64,000 nt of DNA from Halorubellus sp. JP-L1 (GCF_011440375.1 NZ_JAAOIR010000001.1:62001-126000); one strand, 5' to 3'. Counted from the stretch's first letter, positions 33,363 through 42,803 are shown. The notes: generated from the sequence alone by a model not told the origin. Program-made: numbers and translations.

Positions 33363-34910
33363 ATGAGCGAGGACGACGCCGAGGACCACGCCGACGACGA
33401 CCGCGAACCCCCAGAGAACGAGGTCTCCGACACCCAGGAGGGGAAGGGGACGCCGGGCGAGGAGCCCGCCGACGCCGGGGACGGCGAGACCGCCGAGGAA
33501 CTGGCCGAGGAATCGGTCGACGAAGACGGAGACGCCGCCGAGGACGCGGACGCCGACGTCGAGGACGCGGACGCCGACGTCGAGGACGCGGACGCCGACG
33601 TCGAGGCCGACACGGGTCCGGAGGACGAGTCGACGGAGGAAGCCGCGGAGGCGGCTGCCGTCGAGTCGGAGGCCGAGGACGGCGAGACCGAGGAGGAGAA
33701 ACTGCCCGCCGAAGAGCTCACGGTCGAGGACCTCCGCGAGCGCCTGGACGCCATCCGCGAGCGACTCGACGACGCCGAGACCGAAGCGGCTCTCGACGAC
33801 GTCGAAGCGGAGGTCGCGGCACTCGAGGCCGACGTCGACACCGCGGACCTCCCGGAACCGGACGACGAGGACGAGGACGCGCCCGCAGAGGAGCTCGCGG
33901 GCGAGATCGAAGACGTCCAGGGCGACATCGAGGAGGCTCGCGGCCCGTACGCGGAGGACGTCGCGAGCGACGTCGAGGCCGTCGCTGGCACGGTCGCGGA
34001 CACGCGCTGGACGGAGGACGGACACGACGAGGTCGTGGCCGTCGTCGAGTCGTTCCTGGCGACCGCCGCGTCAACGCTCCAGGAGACGTTCGACGTCGAC
34101 GAAGAGGACCCGGATTCGCTCGCCGCCGCCCTGGAGGAGGCCGCGGCAGCCATCGAGGCCGCGGGCCTGGACCCGGACGACGACGCCGAAACCATCCAGG
34201 GGCTCGTCGAGGCGACCGAGGAACTCGAGGCCGGCGTCGAGGACGCCGAGGAGTGGGACGACCTCTCCATCCGCGAGCAGCTCGCCTGGCACGGCGTCTA
34301 CGACCAGCTCGACCACCGGAAGGACTTCCCGCCGGAGTGGCACGCGCTCAAGGTGTACGAGAAGAACTTCGACGCCGAGGGCGTCCTCGTCGTCCTCGAC
34401 CGGATGGACTCGGACTTCATGGAACGGCACTGCCTCGAGGTCCTGGAGAAGCTCGGTCCCGAGGAAGCCCTGGACGAGATGAGCCAGCGCGCCCAGCGCC
34501 GGGACAAGGCCGCCATCCGCGTGCTCGGGAAGATCGGGAGCGAGGAGCCAGTCGAGACGCTCGTCGAGTACGTCGACGCGGACTCCGACCCGGAACTCCA
34601 GAAGGTGACGTTCCGTGCGCTCGGCGAGATCGGGAGCGAAGAGGCGACGCAGCCGATCGCGGACAAGCTCGTCGCGGACAGCGAGGACACGCGGTCGCGC
34701 GCTGCTCGCGCACTCGGTCTCATCGGTGACACGCGCGCGATCGACGCGCTCGCGGACGTCCTCGCCGACGACGACGAAGCCGATCGCGTTCGCGCCAGCG
34801 CCGCCTGGGCGCTGAACCAGATCGGGACCGAAGCAGCTCTCGAGGAAGTCAAGGGCTACACCGAGGATCGCGCGTACATCGTGCAGGCCGAAGCCGAGAA
34901 GGTCGCGTAA
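33363..34910 (+). CDS. HEAT-repeat protein with long acidic N-terminal region
   Basis: A 515-residue cytoplasmic protein. Residues 1-115 are almost entirely Asp, Glu and Ala, including three copies of EDADADV. Residues about 120-300 are predicted helical and acidic. From about 300 onward HEAT/PBS-lyase-like repeats can be read (KAAIRVLGKIGSEEPVETLV, TFRALGEIGSEEATQPIADK, SRAARALGLIGDTRAIDALA, SAAWALNQIGTEAALEEVK). Such repeats form protein-binding superhelices; no partner is known. It follows pssA by 51 nt and probably shares a transcript. A nine-codon upstream frame (33337-33366) overlaps its ATG. Confidence 0.85.
   Translation: MSEDDAEDHADDDREPPENEVSDTQEGKGTPGEEPADAGDGETAEELAEESVDEDGDAAEDADADVEDADADVEDADADVEADTGPEDESTEEAAEAAAVESEAEDGETEEEKLPAEELTVEDLRERLDAIRERLDDAETEAALDDVEAEVAALEADVDTADLPEPDDEDEDAPAEELAGEIEDVQGDIEEARGPYAEDVASDVEAVAGTVADTRWTEDGHDEVVAVVESFLATAASTLQETFDVDEEDPDSLAAALEEAAAAIEAAGLDPDDDAETIQGLVEATEELEAGVEDAEEWDDLSIREQLAWHGVYDQLDHRKDFPPEWHALKVYEKNFDAEGVLVVLDRMDSDFMERHCLEVLEKLGPEEALDEMSQRAQRRDKAAIRVLGKIGSEEPVETLVEYVDADSDPELQKVTFRALGEIGSEEATQPIADKLVADSEDTRSRAARALGLIGDTRAIDALADVLADDDEADRVRASAAWALNQIGTEAALEEVKGYTEDRAYIVQAEAEKVA
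33540..33602 (+). repeat. 21-bp tandem repeat inside the HEAT-repeat gene
   Basis: Three identical 21-bp units (33540-33560, 33561-33581, 33582-33602) each encode EDADADV within the acidic N-terminal region. The length is a multiple of three, so copy changes keep the frame. It resembles in kind the 27-bp repeat of cheA. Confidence 0.9.
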
Positions 34911-34985
34911 ACCCAGCCCGGTCCCGTCCACGAGCCTCGACGGGCCACCCGATTCTTCTTACGTGAGCGGGCGGCCAGCCAGAGC

Positions 34986-36746
34986 GTGCCATCGCGTCCG
35001 CTCCACGTCGCGTTCGTGATCGCGTTGCTCGTCGCACCAGCCACTGCGCCCGCAGCGGCGGGCGCGTCGAATGCGACCGTGACTGCGTCGACGGCAACGG
35101 CGTCGGCGGCGACGACGTCGACACCACTATCGCCTGGTGGAGCCGACGCAGTCGCACCTGCGGACGACGCTGCCGTCGTGGCGGCGTATCCGAATCCGGT
35201 CGTCGACGGCGACGTCGGCGAGTACGTCCTCCTCCGATTCCCCGAGCCGACGGCGGTCGGGAACTGGACGCTCTCGGACGGCGAGACGACCGTCGGGTTC
35301 CCGAACCGTACGCTGTCCGGGCGGGTGCTCGTGGCCGCGAACGTCTCCGCTGCGCGCTCGCTCCTCGCGAACCACTCCATCGGCGACGCCAGCGGCGGCC
35401 CAGGTAACGACAGCGCGACCACTGCCGCTGCCGGCGCCGTCGCGGCGGTCGAGGCGCCCGGTCTTGCGCTCGCGAACGGCGGGGAGACGCTCTCGCTCGC
35501 GACCCCGGACGGCCGGGTCGTCGGCGAGCTCGCGTACGCCGACGCGCCCGAGGGCGAACGCTACCGCGACGGCGCGTTCCACGCCCTCGGCGAGACCGAC
35601 CACCCGCCGCGGACGACCCGCGACGTCCGAACCCGGACGTTCGTCACGCCCGATTCCGCGGTTCCGCTCGCGCCAATCGAGCGCGCCGACGACCGCGTCT
35701 ACCTCGCCGGGTACACGTTCGCGTCCGAGCGCGTCGCCCGCGCGCTCGAACGCGCCGCCGCCCGTGGCGTCGACGTACAGGTCCTCCTCGACGACGCACC
35801 CGTCGGCGGCGTGACGCGGCGACAGGTACGCGTCCTCGACGCACTCGACGGGACCGACGTCGAGATACGCGCACTCGGCGGGTCTCGCGCCCGCTACGAC
35901 TACCACCACGCGAAGTACCTCGTCGCCGACGACGCCGCGGTCGTCCTCACCGAGAACTTCAAGCCATCCGGGACCGGCGGCCACGCCAACCGTGGCTGGG
36001 GCGTCGTCCTCGACGACGCCCAGACCGCCGGCGACCTCGCGACGGTCTTCCAGAGCGACTGGCGCGTGCCAGACGCCCGCCCCTGGTCGACCGTCGACCC
36101 CGACCCCGACGGGGACGACCAGGAGGAACCGCCCGCGAACGGCTCGTACCCGACGCGGATCGAGTCCGCGAACGTCACCGCGGACGCCGTCACCGTCGTC
36201 GTCGCGCCCGACAACGCCGAGCGCACCTACACTGCACGCCTCCGGAACGCGACCGACCGCGTGCGCGTCCTCCAGATGAGCGCCGAGCGCGACGGCGTCC
36301 TCCTCCGGGAAGCGATCGCCGCCGCTCGCCGCGGCGTCGACGTCGACGTCCTCCTCTCGTCGGCGTGGTACGCGCGCGAGGAGAACGGGCGCGTCGTCGA
36401 CTCCCTGAACGCGCTCGCCGAGCGCGAGGACCTCCCGCTCGCGGCGCGCCTCGTCGACCCCGGCGGTCGCTTCCGGAAGGTTCACGCGAAGGGCGTCGTC
36501 GTCGACGACGCCGTCGTCCTCGGCTCAGTCAACTGGAACGACCACTCGCTCCGCGAGAACCGCGAAGTCGCCGTCGTCCTCGAGGGCGACGCCGTCGCCA
36601 CCTACTACGCCGACGCCTTCCGCGCGGACTGGACGGGCGGCCCCGACCCCCGGGTACCACGGTGGCTCGCCGCCCTCACCGCACTCGCCGTCCTCGCACT
36701 CCTCGTCGTCCTCGCCCGACGCGTCGACTTCGACCCCCGAACGTGA
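34986..36746 (+). CDS. secreted phospholipase D-like protein with two HKD motifs
   Basis: A 586-residue exported protein starting at GTG. An N-terminal signal peptide (HVAFVIALLVAPATAPAAAG) is followed by a threonine-rich segment and a lamin-tail-like domain (VDGDVGEYVLLRFPEPTA). Two PLD domains come next, with HHAKYLVADDAAVVLTENF and VHAKGVVVDDAVVLGSVNW. A C-terminal helix (LAALTALAVLALLVVLARR) anchors it to the membrane. Both HxK motifs are intact, so it may hydrolyse or transfer phosphodiesters outside the cell; lipid or nucleic acid substrate is unknown. It lies 75 nt after the HEAT gene, and lipid chemistry next to pssA is suggestive only. Confidence 0.85.
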   Translation: MPSRPLHVAFVIALLVAPATAPAAAGASNATVTASTATASAATTSTPLSPGGADAVAPADDAAVVAAYPNPVVDGDVGEYVLLRFPEPTAVGNWTLSDGETTVGFPNRTLSGRVLVAANVSAARSLLANHSIGDASGGPGNDSATTAAAGAVAAVEAPGLALANGGETLSLATPDGRVVGELAYADAPEGERYRDGAFHALGETDHPPRTTRDVRTRTFVTPDSAVPLAPIERADDRVYLAGYTFASERVARALERAAARGVDVQVLLDDAPVGGVTRRQVRVLDALDGTDVEIRALGGSRARYDYHHAKYLVADDAAVVLTENFKPSGTGGHANRGWGVVLDDAQTAGDLATVFQSDWRVPDARPWSTVDPDPDGDDQEEPPANGSYPTRIESANVTADAVTVVVAPDNAERTYTARLRNATDRVRVLQMSAERDGVLLREAIAAARRGVDVDVLLSSAWYAREENGRVVDSLNALAEREDLPLAARLVDPGGRFRKVHAKGVVVDDAVVLGSVNWNDHSLRENREVAVVLEGDAVATYYADAFRADWTGGPDPRVPRWLAALTALAVLALLVVLARRVDFDPRT

Positions 36747-36817
36747 CCGCGAAAAACGAGCTCGTCAAAAAAGCAATCGACCGTCACAGGACAGCGAGCG
36801 GTCGGTCGCCGTCGCGC

Positions 36818-38719
36818 CTACACCTCGTCGACGGCGGAGAGACTGGAGACGTCCTCGTCGATGTCCGCCTCCGCCATCTTCTCCACGAGCGCGTCGATGA
36901 CCGCCTCGCGGCGGCCCTTCACGAACTTGATCGACCCGACGACGAGGTGTCCACCACCCGACACGCCGCCCTCGGGGACCTCCTCCGTGAGCTCGCTCAC
37001 CATGTTCGGGATGTCCAGGCGAACGCCGTCGGAGCGCAGCACCGCGAAGTCCGGGCCGTACCCGATCGTGATCACGGGACCGCCCGTCTCCTTGACCTTC
37101 CGGTCGTGGACTTCACCGGTCGTGTTCCCCGGCGCCGGGTACGTGAACCGGCGGGCGTGGTTCTCGACGTCCAGCCGGTACAGTTGCGCGCCGTTGTCGA
37201 GTTCCTCGTGCTCGACGTGCTGCATCGCCCGGTCGAGTTGCTTGTCCACGCGCGCTTCCGAGCGCGACGACAGGAACTCCACGAGTCGCTCGTGGCGGTC
37301 GTCGTCGTCGCACTGCACGTTCAGCGCGTCGTTGATGAGGTGCTGGCCGGAGTTGTACCGGAGCCAGTGCGCGCCGTAGTCCAGCGCCTCCGAGATGTCC
37401 CGGAGGTCGTCCTCGCTGTAGCCAGCCTCCGCGGCCAGCTCGAGGTAGTCCGTCATCGCCTCCGCCTTCGACCGGTCCGCGAGCCCAGCGACCGCGGGCA
37501 CGTGATCGAGCTTGTCCGCGAACTCGGGGTGGATCATGCGCGCCAGCTCGACGCACATCATGCCCGTCGTCACGCGGTAGTCCTCGTCGTACAGGTACGG
37601 GTTCACGTGATGCGTCAGGAGGTCCTCGACCGCCTCCGGGTCCGGGTGGTGGTGGTCGACGACGACGATTGGGATGTCGTAGTGCGCGAGCGTCTCGTAC
37701 GCTGGCACGTCCTCGGCCGTACTCCCGTTGTCCAGCATGAGCAGGAGCGGGAGCTTCTGGCCGTGCCGCGAGCGGTCCTCGAGCGCGAAGTTCAGGTCGC
37801 GCGTCGCGTCCTCCATCTCGTAGAACGGCGCCTTGCTCGGCAATCGCTTGAACAGGTGGCGCTTCGCGTCGCCGTCCTCGTGGACGTCCTCGATGAACGC
37901 CTCCAGCGCCGCCTGCACCGGCACGCTCGCGCACATCCCGTCGCCGTCCGCGTGATGACGGAGCCGGATCGGCCGGCCCTCGATGACGGTCTTCCGGAGC
38001 TCTCGCGCCACCGCCTCCAGGTCGCCGCGGAGCTTCTCGAACGCCTCCCACTCCACGAGCGGCTCCACGTCGTTCGGCGCCGCCGCGTCCAGCATCGCGC
38101 TCTCAAGGCGCTCCCGGACCGCGTCACCGGCCTCGCCAGAGAGCACCTCGATGTGCTCTACCTCTATCTGGTGCGTGCCCTCGCGCTTCTCGACCTCGCC
38201 AGCGACCCGAACCACGTCACCGACCTCGATACCCGGATGGGCGCGCACGCCAGCGGACTCGAACGCCGTCGCCGGCACCACACCGTGCTCGTCCCGCACC
38301 TGGAACACCGTCGGCCCCCCAGTCTGCTTGATCTGGGTCACCTCGCCCTCCACGTGCACACGATCTCCGAGTTGCGTCGACAACGCACTCGTCGCCGTCA
38401 ACGCCACGTCCTCGCTCACGCGCTCCACGTCGTACTCGTCGGCGACGTCCGCCAGCACGAACGACAGGTCGCCGTTGTCGCGGACAGCCTCCAGCTCGAC
38501 GACGAGGTCGTCGCCGACCGAGTACGTTCGATCGAGATTCGACTCGTGAACGAGCCCGGACACGGACTCGGACAGATCCACGAACACGCCGTACTCGACG
38601 ACCCCGTTCACCGTCGCCAGATACGGCACGTCCGCGTCGACGTCGTCGACGGTGCACTCCGGCGCCAGGTCGTAGACGACCGGGCGCTGCGCACCCTCAC
38701 CGGCAGATTCAGCAGTCAT
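36818..38719 (-). CDS. S1/OB-fold/DHH protein (RecJ-like exonuclease)
   Basis: A 633-residue protein with an S1 domain (residues about 28-95, [20 protein letters not shown]), an OB-fold (about 115-190), and a DHH phosphoesterase domain with RHHADGDG at 254-261 and VVDHHHPD at 353-360. A DHHA1-like end carries [16 protein letters not shown]. The active-site acidic and histidine ligands are present, unlike in the RecJ-like gene at 29759. It probably degrades single-stranded nucleic acid in repair or RNA processing. The ATG at 38719 fits better than an upstream in-frame ATG at 38761, which adds [10 protein letters not shown]. Confidence 0.88.
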   Translation of the reverse strand: MTAESAGEGAQRPVVYDLAPECTVDDVDADVPYLATVNGVVEYGVFVDLSESVSGLVHESNLDRTYSVGDDLVVELEAVRDNGDLSFVLADVADEYDVERVSEDVALTATSALSTQLGDRVHVEGEVTQIKQTGGPTVFQVRDEHGVVPATAFESAGVRAHPGIEVGDVVRVAGEVEKREGTHQIEVEHIEVLSGEAGDAVRERLESAMLDAAAPNDVEPLVEWEAFEKLRGDLEAVARELRKTVIEGRPIRLRHHADGDGMCASVPVQAALEAFIEDVHEDGDAKRHLFKRLPSKAPFYEMEDATRDLNFALEDRSRHGQKLPLLLMLDNGSTAEDVPAYETLAHYDIPIVVVDHHHPDPEAVEDLLTHHVNPYLYDEDYRVTTGMMCVELARMIHPEFADKLDHVPAVAGLADRSKAEAMTDYLELAAEAGYSEDDLRDISEALDYGAHWLRYNSGQHLINDALNVQCDDDDRHERLVEFLSSRSEARVDKQLDRAMQHVEHEELDNGAQLYRLDVENHARRFTYPAPGNTTGEVHDRKVKETGGPVITIGYGPDFAVLRSDGVRLDIPNMVSELTEEVPEGGVSGGGHLVVGSIKFVKGRREAVIDALVEKMAEADIDEDVSSLSAVDEV

Positions 38720-38747
38720 GTTGTCACCGGATTCGCTCCGCCGCCGT

Positions 38748-38873
38748 TTAATCCTTGCCAAGACGCCCAGCCAGCCGCTTCACACCAACCAGCACCAACT
38801 GATGACCACCCCGCGCCAACCCACGATACCGCTCGTACACGCCATCCCCAGCAGCCTCGCTCGCAGCCCACAC
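38748..38873 (-). CDS. candidate 41-residue small protein upstream of the RecJ-like gene
   Basis: A short minus-strand frame ending at TAA, 28 nt before the RecJ-like start. With the GTG at 38873 the product reads [20 protein letters not shown] and continues [18 protein letters not shown], with an amphipathic basic C-terminus. The residue pattern looks like a protein more than a chance frame, and its 5' end coincides with copy 1 of the 82-bp direct repeat, so its true start is uncertain. No family is recognised. It could be transcribed with the RecJ-like gene. Confidence 0.4.
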   Translation of the reverse strand: MWAASEAAGDGVYERYRGLARGGHQLVLVGVKRLAGRLGKD

Positions 38874-39028
38874 GATCGCCGACCGCAAACAGCTCCGCAG
38901 GAAACGGCGACCTGGAGGTCGCCGTATGCTGGTGCGGCCGCATCCGACCGCAGACGATCGCCGACCGCAAGCAGCCCCGCGGGAAACGGCGACCTGGAGG
39001 TCGCCGTATGCTGGTGCGGCCGCATCCG
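38872..39028. repeat. 82-bp-spaced direct repeat with internal hairpins
   Basis: Two 75-bp copies (38872-38946 and 38954-39028) differ at about three bases. Each contains a perfect 7-bp hairpin, GGCGACC-TGGA-GGTCGCC (38906-38923 and 38988-39005), and the 10-bp palindrome TGCGGCCGCA. They lie in the divergent region between the RecJ-like gene and the JAMM gene. No coding frame explains the repetition. They could be a REP-like element, paired operator sites or a duplicated small-RNA gene. Confidence 0.8.
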
Positions 39029-39063
39029 CAACGTTCAGGTATCCAAGCCAACGAGTGGACGGC

Positions 39064-39588
39064 ATGGGGTTGTTCGACCGGTTCTTCCGGTCGCGGGACG
39101 TCGCCGGCATCGCCAGGGACACGCTGGAGTTCGCGCTCTCCTCGGCGGAGGACACGCACCCGAACGAGTACATGGGATTCATGCGGGGGACGCCAGCGGG
39201 CGAGTTCGACCTCGGCGAAGCGGTGCATCCCGACGACTACGTCGTCACGGACGTGCTCGTCATCCCTGGCACGTCCTCGAACGAAGTAAGTGCGACCGTC
39301 GACTCGAACATGATACCGAACGACATGCGGACGGTCGGGTCGATCCACTCGCATCCGAACGGCGTCCTCCGGCCGAGCGACGAGGACCTCGCGACGTTCA
39401 CGTCGGGGAGCGTGCACGTCATCATGGGGGCGCCCTACCGGTCGAACGACTGGGAGGCGTTCGACGAGAGCGGCGACGTCACCGAACTCCCGGTGCTCGA
39501 CGTCGCGCTCGACGACCCGGAGTCGTTCTTCGACTTCGACCAGTTCGACATCGACGAAGAGATCCGGTCGGAGGGCGGGTACCGATGA
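39064..39588 (+). CDS. JAMM/MPN+ domain protein (desampylase-like)
   Basis: A 174-residue protein with a complete JAMM metalloprotease signature: Glu35 in HPNEYMGFM, then His95-x-His97 in SIHSHPNGV and Ser105-x-x-Asp108 in RPSDED. Archaeal JAMM proteins remove ubiquitin-like SAMP modifiers from targets or process their ends; whether this one is active on SAMPs is not known. It begins with [20 protein letters not shown] and has no signal. It overlaps ribL by 4 nt (ATGA) and is divergent from the RecJ-like gene. Confidence 0.88.
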   Translation: MGLFDRFFRSRDVAGIARDTLEFALSSAEDTHPNEYMGFMRGTPAGEFDLGEAVHPDDYVVTDVLVIPGTSSNEVSATVDSNMIPNDMRTVGSIHSHPNGVLRPSDEDLATFTSGSVHVIMGAPYRSNDWEAFDESGDVTELPVLDVALDDPESFFDFDQFDIDEEIRSEGGYR

Positions 39589-40016
39589 CGCGCGCGATCG
39601 CGCAAGGCACGTTCGACATCCTCCACCCCGGGCACGTCCACTACCTCGAGGAGGCGGCGGCGCTCGGCGACGAACTCCACGTCATCATCGCCCGCCGCGG
39701 GAACGTCACGCACAAGGAGAAACCGATCCTCGCCGACCGCCAGCGCCGCGACATGGTCGCCGCGCTCGACGTCGTCGACGAAGCCCACCTCGGGGACCGC
39801 GAGGACATCTTCGTCCCGATCGAGCGCATCGACCCGGACTACGTCGTGCTCGGGCACGACCAGCACCACGACGACGACGCCATCCAGCGCGCGCTCGACG
39901 ACCGCGGCATCGACTGCGAAGTGCGGCGCGCGAGCGCTCGCGAGAAGCGCTACGACGACGAACTCCTCTCGACGGGCCGCATCGTCGACCGTATCCTCGA
40001 AGAGCGCAGCGACTGA
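39585..40016 (+). CDS. ribL: FAD synthase RibL
   Basis: A 143-residue nucleotidyltransferase that adenylylates FMN to FAD. It carries the HxGH motif ([14 protein letters not shown], His14 and His17) and the C-terminal [12 protein letters not shown] block matching the STxxI motif. The length and the archaeal-type family (related to glycerol-3-phosphate cytidylyltransferases, not to bacterial RibF) support RibL. Its start overlaps the JAMM stop by 4 nt, so it is coupled. With ribH at 42390 this gives two flavin genes in 3 kb. Confidence 0.93.
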   Translation: MTRAIAQGTFDILHPGHVHYLEEAAALGDELHVIIARRGNVTHKEKPILADRQRRDMVAALDVVDEAHLGDREDIFVPIERIDPDYVVLGHDQHHDDDAIQRALDDRGIDCEVRRASAREKRYDDELLSTGRIVDRILEERSD

Positions 40017-40033
40017 TTCGTTCGATCCGGCCG

Positions 40034-40408
40034 TCAGGAGAGCGTCGCGGTGACGTCCGTCGACGAGATCATCCCGACGTAGTCGTCGTCGACGACCGGG
40101 AGGTGCTTGATGCCGTACGTCTCCATCATCGCCGCGACCTCCTCCATGTAGAGGTCCGGACTCACGGTCTCCACGTCCTCCGTCATCACGTCCGACACCG
40201 TGAGATCAGCGACGTTCCGGCCCTCGGCGACGGCGTCCAGGACGTCCGTGCTGCTCACGATCGCGCGCGGGTTCGTCGGCACCACGAGCGCGTTGATGTC
40301 CAGTTCGCGCATCCGCTCGGCCGCTTCCTCGACGGTCGCGTCCTTCGAGATGGTCTCCAGGGGCGAGGACATCACGTCCGCGACGGTGACTCTGTCGCTA
40401 GAACTCAT
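40034..40408 (-). CDS. CBS-domain protein
   Basis: A 124-residue protein made of two CBS motifs: VADVMSSPLETISKDATVEE with LDINALVVPT, and VSDVMTEDVETVSPDLYMEE with YGIKHLPVVDDDYVGM. CBS pairs bind adenosyl compounds such as AMP or SAM and regulate partner proteins; a stand-alone module like this usually acts on an unlinked target. The ATG at 40408 gives MSSSDRVTVADVM; the much longer open frame upstream is not protein-like. It converges with ribL, with 17 nt between stops. Confidence 0.9.
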   Translation of the reverse strand: MSSSDRVTVADVMSSPLETISKDATVEEAAERMRELDINALVVPTNPRAIVSSTDVLDAVAEGRNVADLTVSDVMTEDVETVSPDLYMEEVAAMMETYGIKHLPVVDDDYVGMISSTDVTATLS

Positions 40409-40558
40409 AAGCAAACTCACGACGCCCGACGTGAAGGGGTTTGCCCTCGGACGGAGCGGTGTGTCGCGCGACGCCGAGGGTCGGCGAGGAGTCCGACAGT
40501 TCGTACCACGCCGGGCACCGCCCCAAGACTGATTCGGGCCGTCGTGGACCGCCGATAC

Positions 40559-41239
40559 ATGGACACGTACCTCGCGCTCGAGTACGAGCACGACACGCCG
40601 CTCCCGGAGGGATTCGACGACGAGTTCCGGACGCCCCACGCGCTCGTCGAGCGATTCCTCGACGAGTACACCGACCCCGGCGACCGCGTCTTCGACCCGT
40701 TCGCGGGGTTCGGGACGACGCTCGCCGTCGCCGAGCGCCTCGGTCGGACGGCCTACGGCGTCGAGTACGACGACGAGATGGTCACGTACGCGCGACGGCA
40801 CATCCCCGACGAGGACGACGACCGCGTTCGTCACGGGAGCGTGCTCGACCTCGACCCGTCGTGGGTCCCCGCGTGCGACTGCTGCTTCACGTCCCCGCCG
40901 TTCATGGAACGCGAGGACGACCGGAACCCCTTCGAGAACTACGCGGGCGAGAGCACGTACGCGGACTACCTCGACGACGTCGAGACCGCGTTCTCGCGGG
41001 TCCAGTCGGTGCTCGCACCCGGCGCACGGGTCGTCGTCGACGTCTCGAACATGAAGCACGAGGGGCGCGTTACGCCGCTGGCGTGGGACGTCGCCGACCG
41101 CGTCTCGAACGTCCTCCACTTCGACGGAGAAGTCGTCGTCACGTGGACGGGCGGCGAGGACCGAGACCACGGCGACGGCCGCTTCGGCTACGGCTACGAC
41201 CACTCGTACTGCCTCACGTTCACGAAAAACGGCGCTTAG
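40559..41239 (+). CDS. DNA/RNA methyltransferase-like protein (N4/N6-MTase fold)
   Basis: A 226-residue SAM-dependent methyltransferase. The SAM-binding motif DPFAGFGTTLA and the catalytic motif TSPPFME are those of amino-methyltransferases acting on the exocyclic nitrogen of bases, with FENYAGESTYADYLDDVET following. The order (catalytic motif after the SAM motif) and the short length resemble solitary m4C/m6A enzymes and Trm11-like proteins; there is no separate target-recognition domain and no restriction gene nearby. It is divergent from the CBS gene and convergent with the aminotransferase. Confidence 0.82.
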   Translation: MDTYLALEYEHDTPLPEGFDDEFRTPHALVERFLDEYTDPGDRVFDPFAGFGTTLAVAERLGRTAYGVEYDDEMVTYARRHIPDEDDDRVRHGSVLDLDPSWVPACDCCFTSPPFMEREDDRNPFENYAGESTYADYLDDVETAFSRVQSVLAPGARVVVDVSNMKHEGRVTPLAWDVADRVSNVLHFDGEVVVTWTGGEDRDHGDGRFGYGYDHSYCLTFTKNGA

Positions 41240-41247
41240 CGGACGGA

Positions 41248-42390
41248 CTACAGGAGGCCTTCGTCGGCGAGTCGCTCGACGCCCTCGCGGAGGCGCTCCT
41301 CGCTCGCGGCGTAGGAGAGTCGCGCGTAGCCGGGCGTCCCGAACGCGCTCCCGGGAACAGTCGCGACGTGCGCGTCCTCGATGGCGGCCTCGCACCACGC
41401 CTGATCGTCTCCACCGACCTCGGGCATCAGGTAGAACGCGCCGTCGGGGGTGGCCGCGTGCACGCCGTGGTCGTCGAACAGGTCGACGAGGAGATCGCGA
41501 CGGGACTGGAACGCCGCGACCATCTCCTCGACCGCGTCGGTCGTGTTCCGGAGCGCTTCCACGCCCGCGTGCTGGACGAAGTTCGTCGCACACGACACCG
41601 AGTGACTGTGGAGCTTGCTCGACTGGTCGACGAGCGCCTGCGGCGCGGCGTAGTACCCCAGGCGCCACCCAGTCATCGAGTACGCCTTCGAGAACCCGTT
41701 CACGGTGATCGTGCGGTCGGCCATCCCGTCGAACGTCCCGAGGCTCGTCGGCTCGACGCCGTACGTGATCTCCTTGTAGATCTCGTCGCTGATGACGGTG
41801 ACGTCGTGCTCGACCGCGAGGTCGCGCACGCCCTCCAGGGCGGCGTCCGAGTACACCGCGCCCGTCGGGTTGCTCGGCGAGTTCACGACCAGGAGTTCGG
41901 TGTCGTCGCTCACGGCCGCGGCGAGGTCCTCGAGCGCGGGCTCGAGCTGGAAGTCGTACGGCGACGTGTCGACGCGAGAGAGGCTCCCGCCAGCCATCTT
42001 CACCATCGCCTCGTAGGACACCCACGCTGGGTCGAGGAGGACGACCTCGTCGCCGTCGTCGATCAGCGTCTGCACGATCTCGTAGAGCGCCTGCTTCGCG
42101 CCCGGCGTCACCACCAGCTCGTCGGTCGAGTGATCGAGACCGTCCGCTGCGAGCTTGTCGACGATCGCGTCCTTCAGTTCGGGGATGCCGTTACTGGACG
42201 TGTAGCCCGTGTGGCCGGCGTCCATCGCGGCCTTCCCCGCCTCGACGACGTTCTCCGGGGTCGGGAAGTCTGGTTCGCCGACGCTCAGGTCCACCACGTC
42301 GTGCCCCTCCGCTTCGAGTTCGGAGGCGGCGTTCGAGATGGCGAGCGTCGCGGATGGTTCCACGCGTTCCACGCGAGATGCGAAGTCCAT
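41248..42390 (-). CDS. PLP-dependent class I/II aminotransferase (aspartate aminotransferase-like)
   Basis: A 380-residue fold-type I aminotransferase. The PLP lysine is in GFSKAYSMTGWRLGY; TGYTSSNGIPELKDAI, VVNSPSNPTGAVY and ISDEIYKEI are the substrate- and cofactor-binding blocks. It probably moves the amino group between aspartate or other amino acids and 2-oxoglutarate; substrate preference cannot be read safely. The ATG overlaps the ribH stop by one base, so it is translated after ribH in the same transcript. A functional link to riboflavin is not evident. Confidence 0.88.
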   Translation of the reverse strand: MDFASRVERVEPSATLAISNAASELEAEGHDVVDLSVGEPDFPTPENVVEAGKAAMDAGHTGYTSSNGIPELKDAIVDKLAADGLDHSTDELVVTPGAKQALYEIVQTLIDDGDEVVLLDPAWVSYEAMVKMAGGSLSRVDTSPYDFQLEPALEDLAAAVSDDTELLVVNSPSNPTGAVYSDAALEGVRDLAVEHDVTVISDEIYKEITYGVEPTSLGTFDGMADRTITVNGFSKAYSMTGWRLGYYAAPQALVDQSSKLHSHSVSCATNFVQHAGVEALRNTTDAVEEMVAAFQSRRDLLVDLFDDHGVHAATPDGAFYLMPEVGGDDQAWCEAAIEDAHVATVPGSAFGTPGYARLSYAASEERLREGVERLADEGLL

Positions 42391-42803
42391 TATGATGAGT
42401 CCTCCAGTGCTGCGACCAGGTCGAGCGCGCTGTCGACCGCCGTCGCGGCGTTCTCCACGCGCTCCCTGGCTTCCGCACCGCTCATGCCCGGGCCGGTGAC
42501 GCCGAGGGTGACGGGCGTGTCCCGCTCCAGGCTCACGTCAGTGAGCTTCTGGGCGATCGCGTGCCCGATGACCTCGTCGTGGTTCGTGTCGCCGGTGACG
42601 ATGGCGCCGACGACGGCGACCGCGTCCACGTCGTCCCGGCGCGCCAGCCGGTCGGCCGCGAGCGGCGAGTCGTACGCGCCCGGCACCGACGCGACGTCGA
42701 CGACCTCGGCGTCGCGCGCCTCCGCCGCCGACAGCGCCGCGGTCTCCATCTCCTCCGTGACCGACCGATTGAATTCGGCGACCACCAGTCCGAGCCGTAC
42801 CAT
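42390..42803 (-). CDS. ribH: 6,7-dimethyl-8-ribityllumazine synthase
   Basis: It condenses the pyrimidine and butanone phosphate precursors into lumazine, the step before riboflavin. The 137-residue protein has the N-terminal strand with VVAEFNRSVTEEM, SVPGAYDSPLAA (substrate loop), VAVVGAIVTGDTNHDEVIGH and TPVTLGVTGPGMS. Length and order match archaeal RibH capsid subunits. The ATG at 42803 gives MVRLGLVVAEFN. It is the first gene of a two-gene unit with the aminotransferase. Confidence 0.95.
   Translation of the reverse strand: MVRLGLVVAEFNRSVTEEMETAALSAAEARDAEVVDVASVPGAYDSPLAADRLARRDDVDAVAVVGAIVTGDTNHDEVIGHAIAQKLTDVSLERDTPVTLGVTGPGMSGAEARERVENAATAVDSALDLVAALEDSS

Noticed and set aside
38872-39028. 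Possible CRISPR or insertion sequence ends
   Set aside because: Only two copies in direct orientation, no variable spacers, no transposase and no target-site duplication visible.
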